8,876 nucleotides of DNA from positions 1 through 8,876 of the forward strand of contig JALUMZ010000189.1 of the NCBI GenBank assembly GCA_027055635.1, in the 5' to 3' direction. Made by a program: the position numbers and the translations under genes. Origin of the DNA: Campylobacteraceae bacterium (GTDB taxonomy: Bacteria > Campylobacterota > Campylobacteria > Campylobacterales > Sulfurospirillaceae). The number at the start of each line of letters is the position of its first letter. Positions within the stretch are counted from its first letter, which is position 1. A model generated the notes under the pieces. That model saw nothing but the letters and a program-made list of their open reading frames with translations, was not told the DNA's origin and did not search any database. Below, piece by piece: positions 6,000 to 8,876 of this stretch.

Positions 6000-6890
6000 A
6001 TGTCAAATAAAATTAATAAAGTAGCAATAACCGGCGGAACACACGGCAATGAACTAACTGGTGTTTATCTAATCAATAAGTACAAAAAAAATCCTGACTT
6101 AGTAAAAAGAGATAGTTTCAAAACTCTTTTTATGCATACAAATGTAGGGGCTATGAAAAAGTGCACTAGATATGTAGATAAGGATTTAAATAGAACATTT
6201 ATAAAGAAAGATTTGGTAAATGACGCTCTATATAGCTATGAAGATGTACTTGCAAAGAGCATAAATTTAAAGCTAGGGCCAAAGGGGGCAGAAAAAACAG
6301 CTGTTGATTTTATAATCGACCTGCACTCGACAACTTCTGATATGGGACTCTCCATAGTGATAGACAATGACAACAGATTAACTTGGCAAGTTGCGGCATA
6401 CTTAAAAGAGATGGAACCTGATCTTCATATATTTAGGTGGAGAGGCGATACAAAAGAGGTTTCATTTGTAAACTCTATCACAAAAGATGGTTTTGCGATA
6501 GAAGTAGGTCCAATTCCTCAAGGCGTACTAAGAGCTGACCTCTTTTTTAAAACAGAAAAATTAGTAGCCCATACACTAGATTTTTTTGAAAAATACAACA
6601 GAGGTGATTTGCATAAGGTATATGAAACTATTGAGATTTATGACCATATAAAGTTATTAGATTTTCCAAGAGACAAATCAGGAGAGTTGAATGCAACCGT
6701 GCATCCAAACTTACAAGACAATGGCTACTATAAACTCACAAAAGGAGATCCTCTCTTTATAACATTAGAGGGCGAAGTGATAAATTATGAGGAAGAAAAA
6801 GATGTATATGCTCTTTTTATAAATGAAGCAGCATACTATGAAAAAGGTTTTGCTATGTGTCTAACAGAAAAAAAGGTGATAAAAATTTAG
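6000..6890 (+). CDS. Aspartoacylase / aminoacylase-3-like zinc amidohydrolase (AstE/AspA family)
   Basis: Cytoplasmic carboxypeptidase-fold enzyme that hydrolyses N-acyl amino acids to a carboxylate and a free amino acid. It is 296 residues long, nearly the size of human aspartoacylase, and close to it over most of the length. Zinc ligands: GGTHGNE (H15, E18) and DLHSTT (H109). Substrate and catalytic residues: CTRYVDKDLNR (R57, N64, R65), IEVGP (E168), PQGVLRADL (173-181) and the C-terminal NEAAYYEK (Y279). The arginine that matches human R168 is not seen; the aligned position is N158 in SFVNSITKDG, which looks more like the aminoacylase-3 branch, so N-acyl aromatic or neutral amino acids are as likely as N-acetylaspartate. 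The ATG at 6000 has AGGA 6 bases upstream; the TTG at 5946 lies before the promoter's -10. It is divergent from the M20-dpp operon. Confidence 0.92.
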   Translation: MSNKINKVAITGGTHGNELTGVYLINKYKKNPDLVKRDSFKTLFMHTNVGAMKKCTRYVDKDLNRTFIKKDLVNDALYSYEDVLAKSINLKLGPKGAEKTAVDFIIDLHSTTSDMGLSIVIDNDNRLTWQVAAYLKEMEPDLHIFRWRGDTKEVSFVNSITKDGFAIEVGPIPQGVLRADLFFKTEKLVAHTLDFFEKYNRGDLHKVYETIEIYDHIKLLDFPRDKSGELNATVHPNLQDNGYYKLTKGDPLFITLEGEVINYEEEKDVYALFINEAAYYEKGFAMCLTEKKVIKI

Positions 6891-6912
6891 GGAAAAATTT
6901 CCCTAAATTTTT
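6881..6912. terminator. Bidirectional intrinsic terminator shared by two convergent genes
   Basis: Arms AAAAATTTAGGGAAA (6881-6895) and its exact complement (6898-6912) pair over 15 bases with only two bases between them; in practice the inner A-U pairs would open to make a loop. T-runs follow the GGG/CCC core in both directions. The TAG of the aspartoacylase-like gene (6888-6890) and part of the TAA of mscS (6911-6913) lie inside the stem, so the genes are only 20 bp apart. Confidence 0.9.
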
Positions 6913-7714
6913 ATTTGTCTTGATGTATATCCATCTGTGGATATGGGATTGAGATATTTTTCTCATCAAAAGTTAATTTGACTTTTTCTGTAGTATCAAA
7001 TTTTACTCCCCAATAATCTCCACTTTTTACCCATGCACGAACTATAAAATTTACACTACTATCTGCCAATTCACTAACTGCCACAAATGGAGCCGGATCT
7101 TTTAGGACTCTTTCATCAGAGTTTATAATATCTTCTAGAGTTTTTTTGGCAAGTTTAAGATCATCATCATAACCTATACCAAATATAAAATCCACTCTTC
7201 TTGTCTCTTTTGCCGAAAAGTTTGTGATATTGCCACCGATTATAGCTGAATTTGGAATAATAATTTGCTTATTGTCTCCTGTTTTAAGCAAGGTGCTAAA
7301 GAGGTTTATCTCCTCAACAACACCATTTTCTCCAGCTGCACTTATAAAGTCGCCAACATTAAACGGTCTGAAAAATACCAACAATACACCCGCACCGACA
7401 TTTGAGAGTGTACCTTGAAAAGCTAGCCCTACAGCTAAACCGGCAGCTCCCAATACTGCTATAAATGAGTTTGTATTTACACCAAGTTTACTAAGAGCAG
7501 CTAGTATGATAAACACCATCATACCGCCATATATCACATTGGCAGCAAATTTCGTTATCGTTTCATCAAGACTTGCTTTTTGCATAGCTTTTTTTGATAC
7601 TTTTGTTAAAAATTTGGCAACTATTTTACCTATATAAAATATAAGTACAGCACCTATAAATTTAAAACCGTACAGACTGATAAACGCTATTGCCGTATCC
7701 ATATTAAAATCCAT
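6911..7714 (-). CDS. mscS: Small-conductance mechanosensitive channel MscS
   Basis: Inner-membrane tension-gated channel that releases solutes on osmotic downshock; it works as a heptamer. It is 267 residues long, the compact E. coli type (286 residues). Three membrane segments lie at about 15-36, 58-78 and 84-115. The pore helix GAAGLAVGLAFQGTLSN (89-105) is almost the E. coli one: L93 and L97 match the vapour-lock leucines, and Q100-G101 the kink. FRPFNVGD (115-122) starts the beta domain, then IPNSAIIGGNITNFS (153-167), and the C-terminal ISIPYPQMDIH (255-264) is typical. The ATG at 7714 has AAGAGG 7 bases upstream, overlapping the stop of the OmpA-like gene 11 bp before it, so the two are co-transcribed. 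Confidence 0.96.
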   Translation of the reverse strand: MDFNMDTAIAFISLYGFKFIGAVLIFYIGKIVAKFLTKVSKKAMQKASLDETITKFAANVIYGGMMVFIILAALSKLGVNTNSFIAVLGAAGLAVGLAFQGTLSNVGAGVLLVFFRPFNVGDFISAAGENGVVEEINLFSTLLKTGDNKQIIIPNSAIIGGNITNFSAKETRRVDFIFGIGYDDDLKLAKKTLEDIINSDERVLKDPAPFVAVSELADSSVNFIVRAWVKSGDYWGVKFDTTEKVKLTFDEKNISIPYPQMDIHQDK

Positions 7715-7725
7715 CCAAAGACCTC

Positions 7726-8876
7726 TTATTTCATAAACTTAGCATCAACTCTTCTGTTTTGAGCCATGCCTTCTTCTGTTTTATTGCTAGCGATAGGATT
7801 TAACTCTCCAAATCCTTTAGTAGTAATTCTACTTGAATCCACCCCTAAAGACTCTAGTGCGTCTGCAACAGCATTTGCTCTCATGATGGAAAGTTTCATA
7901 TTATATTTTTCACTTCCTCTTGAGTCTGTATTTCCCTCAAGAACCACACTGTAGTCTTGGTTTATCTTCATAAAAGTAGCAACTTTTCTTATTTGCATCA
8001 TATATGTTTCTGAAATATTTGCTTTGTTTGTATCAAAAGTTACATGTAAATGTATAACTTTTACACAGCCATCACTATTTACAACGCTTCCTGCCGGAGT
8101 ATTTGGACATAAATCCTCGCTATTTACTACTCCGTCTCCATCGCTATCTAATTCACAGCCTCTAGCATCCACTTTTGCGCCTGCTTTTGTATTTGGGCAC
8201 ATATCTTCGCTATCAACCACTCCATCTCCATCGCTATCTAATTCACAGCCTTTTTTATCTACCTTTACTCCCGGTTTTGTATTTGGACATAAATCTTGAT
8301 TGTTGTTTACGCCATCATTGTCATCATCACCAACAACTACAGGTTTTGGTGCCGGCTTTGGTTTTGGTGCTGCCATTGGCTCAGCTTTTTTACCAAATGG
8401 AATCACAAATCCAACTGTATAGAAAAGATTGTTGTCACCATGGTCAAATTTTATAGCATGTCTCACTTCTGCTCTTAGAGAAAAATTATCATTTACCATA
8501 TATTTTAAGCCCAAACCGTAATTAAAAAATCCACTATCATCATTGCCTGCAAAATCAGTAGATAAATTTTCATATCCCAAACCAATCAATGAGTAGAGTG
8601 AAAGTTTATCTTGTAAAGGATAAGATTTTATTAGATTTACGAAATATCTGGTTATATCTGTACTCTTTGTAGAGTTATCATAATCAACATCACTACTCCT
8701 CTCAACCCCCAACTCAACTTGGTCAAATATAGAATCTATATTTATACCAAATCTTAAACCGTAACTCAGCTGGTCATCCAAATCTAGATTACCCTCTGGC
8801 ATTACTCCACCTACGGTTGGTGTAATTTCATATTTATAGCTAGTAGCAAACAACAAGCTCGAAAACAGTACAAAAG
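7726..8876 (-). CDS. OmpA-family outer-membrane protein with type 3 repeats (N-terminus beyond right edge)
   Basis: Outer-membrane protein that anchors the outer membrane to peptidoglycan. The reading frame is open to the window edge; the visible start is the end of a signal peptide (FVLFSSLLFATS, before YKYEIT), so the true start is beyond 8876 and a TTG at 8856 is internal. Counting from 8856: beta-barrel domain (about 7-156, ending VGFVIPFG), Ala/Pro/Lys linker (157-174), three exact 30-residue thrombospondin type 3 repeats (177-266: DxDxDGV...CPNT...GC) that should bind calcium, then the OmpA C-terminal domain (267-376) with TFDTNKANI, LEGNTDSRGSEKYNMKLS (D311) and AQNRRVDAKF (R368, R369), where the Asp and Arg bind diaminopimelate of peptidoglycan. 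The last codon is followed by mscS after 11 bp. This is an OprF/CadF-like organisation. Confidence 0.95.
   Translation of the reverse strand, partial: FVLFSSLLFATSYKYEITPTVGGVMPEGNLDLDDQLSYGLRFGINIDSIFDQVELGVERSSDVDYDNSTKSTDITRYFVNLIKSYPLQDKLSLYSLIGLGYENLSTDFAGNDDSGFFNYGLGLKYMVNDNFSLRAEVRHAIKFDHGDNNLFYTVGFVIPFGKKAEPMAAPKPKPAPKPVVVGDDDNDGVNNNQDLCPNTKPGVKVDKKGCELDSDGDGVVDSEDMCPNTKAGAKVDARGCELDSDGDGVVNSEDLCPNTPAGSVVNSDGCVKVIHLHVTFDTNKANISETYMMQIRKVATFMKINQDYSVVLEGNTDSRGSEKYNMKLSIMRANAVADALESLGVDSSRITTKGFGELNPIASNKTEEGMAQNRRVDAKFMK
8059..8328 (-). repeat. Three tandem 90-bp repeats encoding type 3 calcium-binding motifs
   Basis: In-frame repeats at 8328-8239, 8238-8149 and 8148-8059, each 30 codons. 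Each carries an acidic loop (DDDNDGV or DSDGDGV), CPNT, and GC, so six cysteines form three likely disulfide pairs. The units diverge in protein, but one 26-base stretch is identical at 8135-8160 and 8225-8250, exactly 90 bases apart. This could allow gain or loss of a unit. Confidence 0.9.

Noticed and set aside
8024..8299. A plus-strand frame across the repeats, looking repetitive itself
   Set aside because: It only mirrors the 90-bp repeats of the OmpA-family gene on the other strand; no start signals.
1..8876. Mobile element, CRISPR array, toxin-antitoxin or defence genes
   Set aside because: No transposase, integrase, spaced direct repeats, terminal inverted repeats or small gene pairs were seen; all space is taken by ordinary metabolic and envelope genes.

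Overview
The window comes from an AT-rich Gram-negative bacterium. It most resembles a member of the Campylobacterota (epsilonproteobacteria, for example the Sulfurimonas/Sulfurovum/Arcobacter side). The reasons are the codon use, a T-rich promoter with a clear -10 but no good -35, the A-B-C-D-F order of a peptide/nickel-type ABC transporter, and an OmpA-family porin with thrombospondin type 3 repeats. This assignment is inferred from style; no marker gene is present. Coding density is very high, and the only intergenic stretch over 100 bases is the divergent promoter region at about 5851-5999.

Region 1 (1-5850, minus strand) is one long operon read from right to left: an M20 metallopeptidase of the carboxypeptidase G2 type, then a periplasmic solute-binding protein (dppA-like), two inner-membrane permeases (dppB, dppC) and two ATPases (dppD, dppF; the last runs off the left edge). 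Spacings are 9 bp, 60 bp, 1 bp, a 1-bp overlap and a 19-bp overlap. The one wider gap, between dppA and dppB, holds a perfect 30-bp palindrome. It has no U-tract and probably lets the binding protein be made in excess over the membrane parts.

Region 2 (5851-5999) is the divergent control region. Region 3 (6000-6890, plus strand) is a single gene for an aspartoacylase/aminoacylase-3-like zinc amidohydrolase, very close in sequence to the animal enzymes. It ends in a bidirectional terminator whose stem contains the stop codons of both convergent genes.

Region 4 (6911-8876, minus strand) is a second operon: an OmpA-family outer-membrane protein (beta-barrel, proline-rich linker, three calcium-binding type 3 repeats, peptidoglycan-binding OmpA C-terminal domain; its start lies beyond the right edge) followed 11 bp later by a small-conductance mechanosensitive channel, MscS.

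The most interesting biological idea is that the importer, the cytoplasmic M20 hydrolase and the divergently transcribed N-acyl-amino-acid amidohydrolase form one uptake-and-hydrolysis module for peptides or N-acylated amino acids. The parts are all known families; only the combination and its substrate are open. I saw no mobile element, CRISPR array, tRNA or rRNA in the window.
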